This document shows positions 8,717 to 16,315 of a DNA stretch of 64,000 nucleotides, one piece after another. Positions within the stretch are counted from its first letter, which is position 1. Each line of letters starts with the position of its first letter. The notes beneath the pieces were generated by a model. It made no database searches. It was not told where the DNA came from and saw only the letters and a list, made by a program, of their open reading frames with translations. Location: the NCBI GenBank assembly GCA_041605955.1, contig JBFIXI010000011.1, forward strand, positions 18,920-82,919. The letters run 5' to 3'. The DNA comes from JAHEJX01 sp041605955. GTDB lineage: Bacteria > Actinomycetota > Acidimicrobiia > Spongiisociales > UBA5794. The translations under genes and the position numbers were made by a program.

Positions 8717-9424
8717 TCAGCCGGTGGCCGCCGGAGTGAGTGGGGCGGCGTTGAATGTGTAGTTGAAGCGTCGACACCAGATGGCCAGCGAGGTGTAGGC
8801 GCCCAGGTCGACCTCGGCCGGGATGTCGTAGTTCTGGTTGCCGCGGTTGCCCTTCAGCTCGCCGATATCGAAGAACTCCTCGTCATACGCTCCGCGGTCG
8901 GCGACCAGCGGCGAGGTGGACAGGATGACCCTGAGATCAGGTCCGTTGGACACGTCCAGATCCTCGAAGCGCAACACCCGCGAACCGTCCGGGAGCATGA
9001 ATACCAGTGCGGTGCCGCTACCTTCATGACCTACGTCGATGAACCTGCCGCTCGTGAGCAACACCGGCTCGGCCGGAACCGTCGTTGTCGTCGTTGATGT
9101 TGTCGGGGAGCTCGTCGTGGCGGCCGGGTCTTGGGTTCCAGGATCGGTGGAGGTAGTCGACGGCGTCGAGGTTGTTGCGGTGCCAGGCGGTGCGGTGGTG
9201 GACGAGGTGACCGCACCGGACCCATTCGGGAAGGCTTCGTCGACGGTTTCGTCGAGAAACAGCTTCTGAGGCTGAAACCACACGAGCACGAAGACGATCC
9301 CGGCGGCCGCCAGGATCAGGCCGGCTGCGACCAGTCGGCGGTGCCGCCGAACCCAATCGGCGGCGCGCTGCGTCAGTACGCTGAATCGCCACTCACCAGC
9401 GCTCACGCCGCAGAGTCTTGCCAT
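8717..9424 (-). CDS. Membrane-anchored DM13 domain protein
   Basis: A 235-aa protein with a short basic cytoplasmic N-terminus, one transmembrane helix (about residues 32-52), a long Thr/Ser/Pro-rich extracellular linker (about 70-120) and a C-terminal DM13-type domain. The domain shows the SGRFIDVGHEGSGTALVF start, an LRFEDLDVSNGPDLRVIL core and a YTSLAIWCRRFNYTF end with a conserved Cys. DM13 domains are linked to redox or electron-transfer roles at the cell surface in other organisms; no specific role follows here. Confidence 0.85.
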   Translation of the reverse strand: MARLCGVSAGEWRFSVLTQRAADWVRRHRRLVAAGLILAAAGIVFVLVWFQPQKLFLDETVDEAFPNGSGAVTSSTTAPPGTATTSTPSTTSTDPGTQDPAATTSSPTTSTTTTTVPAEPVLLTSGRFIDVGHEGSGTALVFMLPDGSRVLRFEDLDVSNGPDLRVILSTSPLVADRGAYDEEFFDIGELKGNRGNQNYDIPAEVDLGAYTSLAIWCRRFNYTFNAAPLTPAATG

Positions 9425-9531
9425 GATCCCGAGCCGTTACAAGGGCTTCGTGAAACCCTCAGGCCGAAGGACCCTGGGCGGTGCCCGGACAGCCGCGGAC
9501 ACTGGAGGGTGATGGATTGAAGGAGGGCATG

Positions 9532-9822
9532 ATGGCAGCGACCGATTCCCAGACAGCCGAGGAGGCTGCCCGGAGACGGGCCAGGTACCTCACCGGACTG
9601 ATCTGGCATACCGGGGCGTTCGTCATAATCAACGCCCTTCTGTGGCTCTTGGACGCGTATGGTCCCGGCGGGGTCAACTGGGCCACGTGGATCACCGCTT
9701 TTTGGGGCTTCGCGCTGGCATTCCACGCGCTGGCCTACATCGTCGAAGGACGGGGCCTCGAAGCTCGTAAGCGGCGGGAGTACTACGAAGAAGAGCGGCA
9801 GCGCGAGACCATGCTCCACTAG
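9532..9822 (+). CDS. 2TM domain membrane protein
   Basis: A 96-aa protein of the 2TM family: a charged N-terminal helix ending RRRARYLTGL, a first membrane segment (IWHTGAFVIINALLWLL), a short loop with WATWITAFWGF, a second segment (ALAFHALAYIV) and a highly charged tail. The domain is widespread and sometimes fused to histidine kinases; alone its role is unknown. ATG 9532 was chosen because AAGGAGG ends 5 bases upstream; ATG 9529 is the alternative. Confidence 0.8.
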   Translation: MAATDSQTAEEAARRRARYLTGLIWHTGAFVIINALLWLLDAYGPGGVNWATWITAFWGFALAFHALAYIVEGRGLEARKRREYYEEERQRETMLH

Positions 9823-9894
9823 TCCATCAGTGAGTTTGCTACGCCGACGCAAGGCGGCTCGGGTCCCCGTCGGCTGTGGCAGGAAGGGACTGGC

Positions 9895-10896
9895 ATGAAA
9901 GCGATCATCTATCACCACTACGGCGCGGCCGACGTGCTCGCACTCGAGGATGTGGCTCAGCCGGTGCCGGGGGATGATGAGGTACTCGTGCGGGTGCACG
10001 CCGCTTCGATGAACCGGGTCGACTGGCAGTACATGCAGGGCAAGCCTTACCTGTCGCGGGTGATTTATGGGTTGCGCACACCCAACATCGAGGGGATTGG
10101 CGCCGACCTGGCGGGGCGCGTCGAGGCCGTCGGCAAGAACGTCACGAAGTTCCGTACCGGTGACGAGGTCTTCGGCGAGGTCAACGGCGAATTCGCCGAC
10201 GACCGGCAGCTAAATCTCTCCTCGTGCGCCGAGTTCGTCTGTGTGTCGGAGGACTGGTTGGCGATGAAGCCGGCGAGCCTGTCCTTCGAGGAGGCAGCAG
10301 CCGTTCCGCTCGCCGCAACGACTGCGCTCCAGGGCTTGCGCGACTACGGCCATGTACAGCCCGGCGACGAGGTCCTGATCAATGGAGCGTCGGGCGCGGT
10401 TGGCACCTTCGCAGTTCAGATCGCCAAAGCCTTCGGTGCAGAGGTGACCGGTGTCTGTGGTACCGAGACTGTCGAGTTGATCCGCTCGATCGGCGCCGAG
10501 CACGTCATCGACTACAAGCGCGCTGACTTCACCCGTCTGGGGAAGCGCTACGACCTGATTCTCGACAACGTCGGCAATCACTCGGTTTCGGCTTGCCGCC
10601 GGGCGCTCAAGCCCAAGGGGATGTACCTCGGGTCGTTTGGGCAGCCACAGAACGAGTGGCTTGGACCGTTGGCCAAGATGCTTCGGATGCGCATCTACTC
10701 ACGCTTCGTGAGCCAGGAGGTCGTATTTCTCAACCAGCATCGCAAGAAGGAAGACCTCCCCGAGCTGGTCGAGATGATCGAGGCCGGCCTGGTCATGCCC
10801 GTGATCGATCGGGTCTACACCTTGCCCGAAGTGCCTGAAGCTATGCGCTACATAGGCGGCGGCCACGCCAAGGCAAAAGTCGTCATCACCGTGTGA
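9895..10896 (+). CDS. NAD(P)-dependent MDR alcohol dehydrogenase/quinone oxidoreductase
   Basis: A 333-aa medium-chain dehydrogenase/reductase of the zinc-free quinone-oxidoreductase branch. The N-terminal GroES-like domain runs from MKAIIYHHYG to about residue 125 and lacks the catalytic zinc ligands. The Rossmann loop is NGASGAVGTFAVQIAKAFGA, and the domain ends in KAKVVITV. Such enzymes reduce quinones or enones with NADPH. It is followed 21 bp downstream by a paralogue in the same orientation, so the pair looks like a tandem duplication. Confidence 0.9.
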   Translation: MKAIIYHHYGAADVLALEDVAQPVPGDDEVLVRVHAASMNRVDWQYMQGKPYLSRVIYGLRTPNIEGIGADLAGRVEAVGKNVTKFRTGDEVFGEVNGEFADDRQLNLSSCAEFVCVSEDWLAMKPASLSFEEAAAVPLAATTALQGLRDYGHVQPGDEVLINGASGAVGTFAVQIAKAFGAEVTGVCGTETVELIRSIGAEHVIDYKRADFTRLGKRYDLILDNVGNHSVSACRRALKPKGMYLGSFGQPQNEWLGPLAKMLRMRIYSRFVSQEVVFLNQHRKKEDLPELVEMIEAGLVMPVIDRVYTLPEVPEAMRYIGGGHAKAKVVITV

Positions 10897-10917
10897 CCCA
10901 CAACAGAGGAGAACGCC

Positions 10918-11886
10918 ATGAAGGCAGCCATCCACCATGAATACGGCCCACCCGACGAGGTATTCGCCTTGGAGGACATCCCGGTTCCGGTGATCGAGGA
11001 GTACGACGTGTTGGTACGTGTCCATGCTGCCGGCGTCAACTGGGCCGATCGCTCGATGACCACCGGCAAACCCTACGTGATGCGGCTCGGGTACGGCCTG
11101 AGCAGACCCCGCCATGGTGTCCGCGGCACCGATCTCGCCGGCACGGTGGACGCAGTGGGCGCGGATGTCACGGACCTCCAGGTTGGCGATGAGGTGTTCG
11201 GGTGGAGCACTGGGACGTTTGCCGAATACGCCGCGGCGGCCGCAGACCAGTTGGTTCGCAAGCCGGCCGGCATCTCGTGGGAGCAAGCTGCGGGTACACC
11301 GCTGGCCGGGTGCGTCGCCCTGCAGGCACTGCGGGACATCGCCAAGGTCTCGGCGGGCGACAAGGTCTTGGTGGTAGGCGCCTCGGGAGGCATCGGCACC
11401 TTTATCGTCCAGATCGCCAAGGCATTCGGGGCCGACGTCACCGGCGTCTGCAGCACCCCGAACCTGGACCTGGTCCGATCGCTCGGCGTCGACCATGTCA
11501 TCGACTACACGACAGACGACTTCACGGAGGGGACGGAGCGCTACGACGTCATCTTCGACATCGCCGACAAGCACTCGTTGGCGGATCGACGCCGAGTGCT
11601 CACTCGCAAGGGCACGCTGATCCCCAACAGCGGTGAGGGTGGGCCCTGGTTCGGCAGCATCGGCCGCATCTTCAAGGCGTGGCTGATCTCGCCGTTCGTG
11701 AGCCAGAAACTGCGGCCGTTCCTGTCGTTGACGAAGAGGGAGGATCTGCTCGCCCTCGTCGATCTGATCGAGGACGGCAAGCTCACCCCGGTCGTCGGTA
11801 AGACCTACTCGCTGACCGACACCGGCGCCGCCATCCACGAGGCCGGTTCGGGCCACGCTCGCGGCAAGGTTGTGATCACGATCTGA
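10918..11886 (+). CDS. NAD(P)-dependent MDR oxidoreductase (tandem paralogue)
   Basis: A 322-aa zinc-free MDR enzyme that resembles its upstream neighbour throughout: the same MKAxIHHEYG start, GASGGIGTFIVQIAKAFGAD nucleotide loop, VTGVCSTPNLDLVRSLG segment and RGKVVITI end. It lacks the roughly 14-residue insertion around residues 95-110 of the first copy. An AGAGGAGAA ribosome-binding site precedes the ATG. The two are probably co-transcribed. Its substrate is not readable. Confidence 0.9.
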   Translation: MKAAIHHEYGPPDEVFALEDIPVPVIEEYDVLVRVHAAGVNWADRSMTTGKPYVMRLGYGLSRPRHGVRGTDLAGTVDAVGADVTDLQVGDEVFGWSTGTFAEYAAAAADQLVRKPAGISWEQAAGTPLAGCVALQALRDIAKVSAGDKVLVVGASGGIGTFIVQIAKAFGADVTGVCSTPNLDLVRSLGVDHVIDYTTDDFTEGTERYDVIFDIADKHSLADRRRVLTRKGTLIPNSGEGGPWFGSIGRIFKAWLISPFVSQKLRPFLSLTKREDLLALVDLIEDGKLTPVVGKTYSLTDTGAAIHEAGSGHARGKVVITI

Positions 11887-12244
11887 CCTGCGGTCGAGGA
11901 GAACCGAAGCGGATCAGGTTGGCGTCCCGGTCGAGGCAGGCTCCTTCGCGCAAGCCGTAGGTCGTGTCCTGGGGCGCGATCAATCGACCGTCGATGTCGG
12001 CTCTGCTCCACTCGTCGTAGAGGGCGTCGGCGTCGTCGACATAGACATACACGGCACTCATGTTGCGACTGGGAACCAGGTCGGCGACCTCGGCCAAGTG
12101 GAACTCGACACCGTCGCGTTCAGCGAACCCGTAGGCATCGGGCCCTTCGTAGCGGCGGACATCGAAGCCGAGCTTGCCATAGTGCTCCAGGGCGAGGTCG
12201 ATGTCGCGCACCGGAAAGACTGGGGAGATCCGATCGAAGCCCAC
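11876..12244 (-). CDS. VOC family (glyoxalase/bleomycin-resistance-like) protein
   Basis: A vicinal-oxygen-chelate fold protein of about 122 aa. It has the FPVRDIDLALEHYGKLGFDV first module, a HLAEVADL strand and a second module ending GLREGACLDRDANLIRFG, as in small bleomycin-binding or antibiotic-sequestering homologues. The GTG at 12244 starts just before the conserved GFDRISPVFPV and is preferred to an upstream ATG (12316) that gives a low-complexity extension. It converges with the MDR gene, overlapping it by 11 bp. Confidence 0.82.
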   Translation of the reverse strand: MGFDRISPVFPVRDIDLALEHYGKLGFDVRRYEGPDAYGFAERDGVEFHLAEVADLVPSRNMSAVYVYVDDADALYDEWSRADIDGRLIAPQDTTYGLREGACLDRDANLIRFGSPRPQVRS

Positions 12245-12254
12245 GAGCCTGATA

Positions 12255-12515
12255 CTACGCAGGCGTGGCCGCGTGGTCGCCAGTGGCGCGGGTGGCCCAT
12301 TCCGCCTCGACCACACCGAGGACGATCAGGCTGATCGATGCTTCCGAGCGGTTGCCCTGCAAGGGCCCCGGCCTCTTCTTGAGCACAACCGCCAGCTGCT
12401 CGTAATCGACACCGAAGGATTCGATTCGGTCGATGATGTCGCACATCGCACCATTGTGCCCGATCGCAGGAAGCGTGGCAGCAACGAATCGAACGCTCCG
12501 CGCGATGCGTACCAC
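12255..12515 (-). CDS. Small hypothetical protein
   Basis: An 86-aa protein I do not recognise. The GTG start at 12515 shares a base with the TAG stop of the upstream methyltransferase (TAGTG), a typical coupling arrangement, which supports it as a real gene. A shorter version starting at ATG 12446 is possible. It contains a helical segment (MCDIIDRIESFGVDYEQLAV) and no cysteine cluster or membrane helix. Confidence 0.5.
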   Translation of the reverse strand: MVRIARSVRFVAATLPAIGHNGAMCDIIDRIESFGVDYEQLAVVLKKRPGPLQGNRSEASISLIVLGVVEAEWATRATGDHAATPA

Positions 12516-13249
12516 TAAGCCGGCGGCTTTTCCCAGACGGATACGTGCATGCTGCTCTCCGCGGTGAACGGCTCATGGTTCCATCCGCCCCAACGGTCGC
12601 GTAATGTCAACCCGGCGAGCTGCGCCATCAGGTCGAGCTCGGCGGGCCATACGTAGCGGAAGGGAACCGAGAAACGGTTGACCGCTCCGTCGCGTATCCG
12701 GAGGTGATGCGAGATCAAGCCCTGGTTCACGACGTCATACTCGTCTATCCCCCACCGGTCCTCACCCCCCTGACACACTCGAAAGCTCTCCCCGGGAGGT
12801 AGGCGCCGCAAATCGGGGACACCAACCTCGATGACGAAGCACCCGCCCGGCTCGAGATGAGCCGCCGCATTCCGAAAGCACGCCACTTGCGCTTCCTGCG
12901 TGGTGAGGTTTCCGATCGTGTTGAACACCAGGTAGACAAGGGTGAACGATCCCTCCACCCGCGTCGTCGCCATGTCGCCGATCGTCACCTTGATTCCTGC
13001 TGCGCCCGGCTTCTCCCACAGCCGGGCCACCATCGCTTGCGAGAGTTCGATCCCACGCACGGAGACTCCTTGCTGGGCGAGGGGAGCGGCGATCCGTCCG
13101 GTGCCGATGGCGAATTCCAACGCAGCGCCTTCACCTGCCAGCTGGGCGAGGAGGTCGACTACAGGATCCACAACCTCCGGCGCGGAGATCGACTGGTCGT
13201 CGTCATAGGTCGCGGCGATGCGCTCGTCGAAATAGCCGTCGTCGTGCAT
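12515..13249 (-). CDS. Class I SAM-dependent methyltransferase
   Basis: A 244-aa Rossmann-fold methyltransferase. Motif I is recognisable as LEFAIGTGRIAAPLA (E/DxGxGxG type), motif II as VRGIELSQAMVA with the acidic residue binding the SAM ribose, and the later FTLVYLVFNTIGNL strand replaces the usual motif IV. The C-terminal half ends in an MHVSVWEKP strand. The acceptor is unknown. It is coupled by TAGTG to the small gene downstream. Confidence 0.88.
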   Translation of the reverse strand: MHDDGYFDERIAATYDDDQSISAPEVVDPVVDLLAQLAGEGAALEFAIGTGRIAAPLAQQGVSVRGIELSQAMVARLWEKPGAAGIKVTIGDMATTRVEGSFTLVYLVFNTIGNLTTQEAQVACFRNAAAHLEPGGCFVIEVGVPDLRRLPPGESFRVCQGGEDRWGIDEYDVVNQGLISHHLRIRDGAVNRFSVPFRYVWPAELDLMAQLAGLTLRDRWGGWNHEPFTAESSMHVSVWEKPPA

Positions 13250-13366
13250 GTCACCTCGAGTGAGGTTGGCACGCTAGCGCTCGTCAGCCGGGTCCGCCGC
13301 TCGACCCAACGACGGGTGGACGGCTGCACCGAGCCGGCTACCCGTCAGTGGCTGGTCAGACGGCAT

Positions 13367-13663
13367 CTACTCCCAGGCGAAGGTGATCGCCGACACTGCG
13401 CCTTCGGGTGCGACCTCGGACTCGTAAACCACCGCGGTTTCGTTCAGCTTGGCCCGATCGGCTGCGGTCGTTGAGGGGTAGATGGCGCCGCGCCACTTGG
13501 CACCCAGCCCGTCGCCGGCGGGCACACCAACGCCGTTGCCGCGCCAGGTGGCCATCTCCCCCTCTCCTTGGAACGAGATCTCAGCCTGCGGAGTCGGCGT
13601 CGGAGCGAGTATGCGCCTGCCTGTGATCTGACCAGTCAGTTCACCGATCCTGTCCCCCAGCAT
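13367..13663 (-). CDS. Conserved-looking hypothetical protein
   Basis: A 98-aa protein beginning MLGDRIGELTGQITGRRI, with an ATG preceded by GAGGAG at good spacing, so the upstream 53-codon extension of the frame is discarded. The sequence alternates strand-like segments (AEISFQGEG, KWRGAIYPS, VVYESEVAPEGAVSAITFAWE) and looks like a small beta-barrel. No family is recognised. It is separated by about 100 bp from the MDR gene that follows on the same strand. Confidence 0.6.
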   Translation of the reverse strand: MLGDRIGELTGQITGRRILAPTPTPQAEISFQGEGEMATWRGNGVGVPAGDGLGAKWRGAIYPSTTAADRAKLNETAVVYESEVAPEGAVSAITFAWE

Positions 13664-13766
13664 TGCTTCTCCTCGAAGCGTGTATGCCCAGCACTCCGTG
13701 CCCCTTGGTAAGGACGTTTTTCGCACTCCGGCACCGGCGCCAGCATCACATTTCGACCGACGCGGC

Positions 13767-14819
13767 TCAGTCCTCGGGTGGCGCGAGAGCCGCGTCGGTG
13801 AGGAGCACCGCCTTGCCCGCATGACCGCCGCGTTCGAGCAGCTCGTGAGCCCGGGCCGCCTCCAGCAACGGGATCCGCTCCGCCACCACCGGCTTGATCT
13901 TGCCGGCAGCCAGATACTCGAGCAGCTCTGCCAGCGTCTCCCGATACCAGTCCTCGTGGGCCTGCGGATACTTCATCATGTTCGGCGACAGCGGGGCTCG
14001 CCTCCCGCCGGGGATGAGCTTGATCAGCCCGACCGCCAGCAGACCCAGCGGAATGGCCCGAGCTCCCGACTTCTCGGTGGCGACGCTCCCCATGGGTATC
14101 AACCGGCCACCGGGCCGCAAGGCACGGTACGAGCGCCACAGCTGGCGGGCGCCGCCGACGGGATCGAAGACGACATCGACTCCATCTCCGGTCAGGGCAC
14201 GAATCCGCTCAACGAAATCTTCCGTGCGATAGTCGATCGGAGTGGCGCCCAACTCCGCCACGAGGTCGTGGTTGTGTCGCGACGCGGTCCCATACATCTC
14301 GAGTCCAGCTATTCCGCCCAGCTGGAGCAATGCCGTCCCCAAACCGCCGGCTGCGCCGTGCACCAGGATGCGCTCGCCGGCGCGCACCGCCGCGGTCTTG
14401 TGCAGATAGAGGTGGGCGGTGAGGTAATTCACCACCATGCAAACCGCCTCCACCGGATCGGCCCCGAGGGGAACGGGCACGAGGTGCGCCGCCGGAGCGC
14501 AGACATGCTCGGCATAGCCGCCGCCCCGGCCGTAGGTCCAGCAGGCGACCAGCTGCCCCGGCTCGAGCGCGGTCACATCCGGGCCGAGCTCGTCGACCAA
14601 CCCCACCACATCCTCGCCCGGGGTGAACGGTACCGCCGGGGCGCCCGGCATCGAGATGCTGCGCGACATGACGTCGTACGCGGACACGCCGGCGGCCAGC
14701 ACCTTCACCCGAGCCTCCCCCACCGCTGGCTTGGGGAGCGCCTCCTCCACAACCTGCAAGACATCAGACCCACCGCGCCGGGTCACGACGATCCGCCGGT
14801 TCATCTCCTGTTTCATCAC
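13767..14819 (-). CDS. Zinc-free MDR oxidoreductase, quinone reductase-like
   Basis: A 350-aa medium-chain dehydrogenase/reductase: GroES-like N-terminal domain (IVVTRRGGSDVLQVVEE through PGEDVVGLVDELG), nucleotide loop VHGAAGGLGTALLQLGGIAG, and a C-terminal segment LEYLAAGKIKPVVAERIPL followed by GHAGKAVLLTD, as in quinone oxidoreductases and VAT-1-like proteins. The start has AAAGGAGT upstream. It is a third MDR gene in 5 kb but is not close in sequence to the tandem pair. Confidence 0.88.
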   Translation of the reverse strand: MMKQEMNRRIVVTRRGGSDVLQVVEEALPKPAVGEARVKVLAAGVSAYDVMSRSISMPGAPAVPFTPGEDVVGLVDELGPDVTALEPGQLVACWTYGRGGGYAEHVCAPAAHLVPVPLGADPVEAVCMVVNYLTAHLYLHKTAAVRAGERILVHGAAGGLGTALLQLGGIAGLEMYGTASRHNHDLVAELGATPIDYRTEDFVERIRALTGDGVDVVFDPVGGARQLWRSYRALRPGGRLIPMGSVATEKSGARAIPLGLLAVGLIKLIPGGRRAPLSPNMMKYPQAHEDWYRETLAELLEYLAAGKIKPVVAERIPLLEAARAHELLERGGHAGKAVLLTDAALAPPED

Positions 14820-15152
14820 GACTCCTTTGCTGCCGAGACCTCATCGGTGGCGGGCATGCCGGGGAGCGCCGGGCACACCGGCCGGCCAACGCGGTTTCGA
14901 GGAGAGGTGCCCAGCCGAGTCGATCGCGCCCCCGCATTGAGGGCCGGTAAGTGGTACCGATGGTCGAATCCAGCCATTGCCCTCTTCTCAAGCAAAGCAC
15001 ACGGCGCATCGGGCTGCTAGGGACCGTTGCCTCCATGCCTCTGGCCGCAGTCCCTACCTCGCGAGACCCCCCGGGCCGTCGTGAAGGACCGCGGCAGCTT
15101 TCCTCTGGGAGTTCACTGCATGAAACCATCGCTGCGGTAGGGTCGCCGGACC
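14820..15152. other. Gene-free stretch
   Basis: A 333-bp interval between the divergent MDR gene and the LCP gene. It presumably holds both promoters. I see no convincing coding frame, RNA or repeat. Confidence 0.4.
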
Positions 15153-16295
15153 ATGTCGAAAGCACGTCCGGAATCCGCGCGGCCAACCGTGGCGCTGATG
15201 AGCCTGCTACTGCTGACGGCCGCGTGCACCGGTGTCGCCGACTCGAACGCCGGCAATGCCCGACCAGTGGGCGTGGTCGCCACGACCTCAACCCCTACCG
15301 AGGTCGATCCGCCATCGACCACCGCTGAGGCCCGCACGACCACCACCGCCCCAACCACCACCCTGCCACCGACGACGACCACCACCGCTCCGCCCCGCAT
15401 CTGGGACGACTACGACCGCCTCAACATCATGCTGCTCGGCAGCGACGCCGGGGTCGGGCGCACCGGAACCCGCACCGACACCGTCATCCTCTTCAGCATC
15501 GAACCCGACAGCGGCGACGCCGCCATGTTCTCGATCCCCCGCAACCTCACCGAGGCGCCCCTTCCCGAAGGCATGGGACTTTGGGACTGCAACTGCTTCC
15601 CCGACATCATCACCCACCTGTGGGCCAACGGTGAGTGGTACCCCGAGGCGTTCCCCGGCCCACAGGAGCCGTCGGTCAATGCCCTCAAGGCGGCCGTCGG
15701 CTTGATCTTCGGACTCGACATCCACTACTACGCCAAGGTCGATCTAGCCGGGTTCGTCGCCATGATCGATGCGGTCGGCGGCGTCACCATCGACGTCCCC
15801 AAGAGGATCGTGGATGAGAGCTATCCGCATGAGGACGGCGGGACCGAGTACGTCGTCATCGAGGAGGGAGAGCAGCATCTAGATGGCCACCTGGCGCTGG
15901 CCTATTCGCGGATTCGACGCCACTCCGGGGACTTCGCCAGGATGCACCGCCAACGTTGCCTGATCGGATCGCTCATCGACCAGACCGATATCACGGACAT
16001 CCTTGCCGGGCACCGCGAGCTGGCCGCCGCCGTCCAAGACCACGTAGTCACCGACATCCCGATCGAGGCGCTTGGCGATCTGGTCGAGTTACTGTCCCGA
16101 GTCGAGCTGGATCGTTTCGCCACGCTGCGGATCACTCGGTACAACTATGGGGCGTCGGGACACGCCGGCTACCAGCTCTACGACCTAGCGCGCCTCAAAA
16201 CCGACGCGCAGCGGCTGATGGACGACCCCACGACCCAGCTCGACACCCAGGACGGTGGCGGGTTCGAGGCAACCTGCGAGCTGTCCTTCGACTGA
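15153..16295 (+). CDS. LytR-CpsA-Psr family lipoprotein
   Basis: A 380-aa LCP protein, which in actinobacteria transfers lipid-linked glycopolymers such as arabinogalactan or teichoic-acid-like polymers to peptidoglycan. A lipobox (LLLTAAC) follows a short signal peptide, then a Thr/Pro-rich linker to about residue 80. The catalytic domain begins NIMLLGSDAG and shows TRTDTVILFSI, FSIPRNL, the FVAMIDAVGGVTIDVP motif and LAYSRIRR with the conserved catalytic arginines. Lipid anchoring rather than an N-terminal membrane helix is unusual for LCP proteins. Confidence 0.92.
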   Translation: MSKARPESARPTVALMSLLLLTAACTGVADSNAGNARPVGVVATTSTPTEVDPPSTTAEARTTTTAPTTTLPPTTTTTAPPRIWDDYDRLNIMLLGSDAGVGRTGTRTDTVILFSIEPDSGDAAMFSIPRNLTEAPLPEGMGLWDCNCFPDIITHLWANGEWYPEAFPGPQEPSVNALKAAVGLIFGLDIHYYAKVDLAGFVAMIDAVGGVTIDVPKRIVDESYPHEDGGTEYVVIEEGEQHLDGHLALAYSRIRRHSGDFARMHRQRCLIGSLIDQTDITDILAGHRELAAAVQDHVVTDIPIEALGDLVELLSRVELDRFATLRITRYNYGASGHAGYQLYDLARLKTDAQRLMDDPTTQLDTQDGGGFEATCELSFD

Positions 16296-16315
16296 GCAGG
16301 GCCCGCCAGCGAACC

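Noticed and set aside
13680..15020. 446-codon plus-strand open frame opposite the third MDR gene
   Set aside because: Antisense shadow; the MDR frame carries all family motifs.
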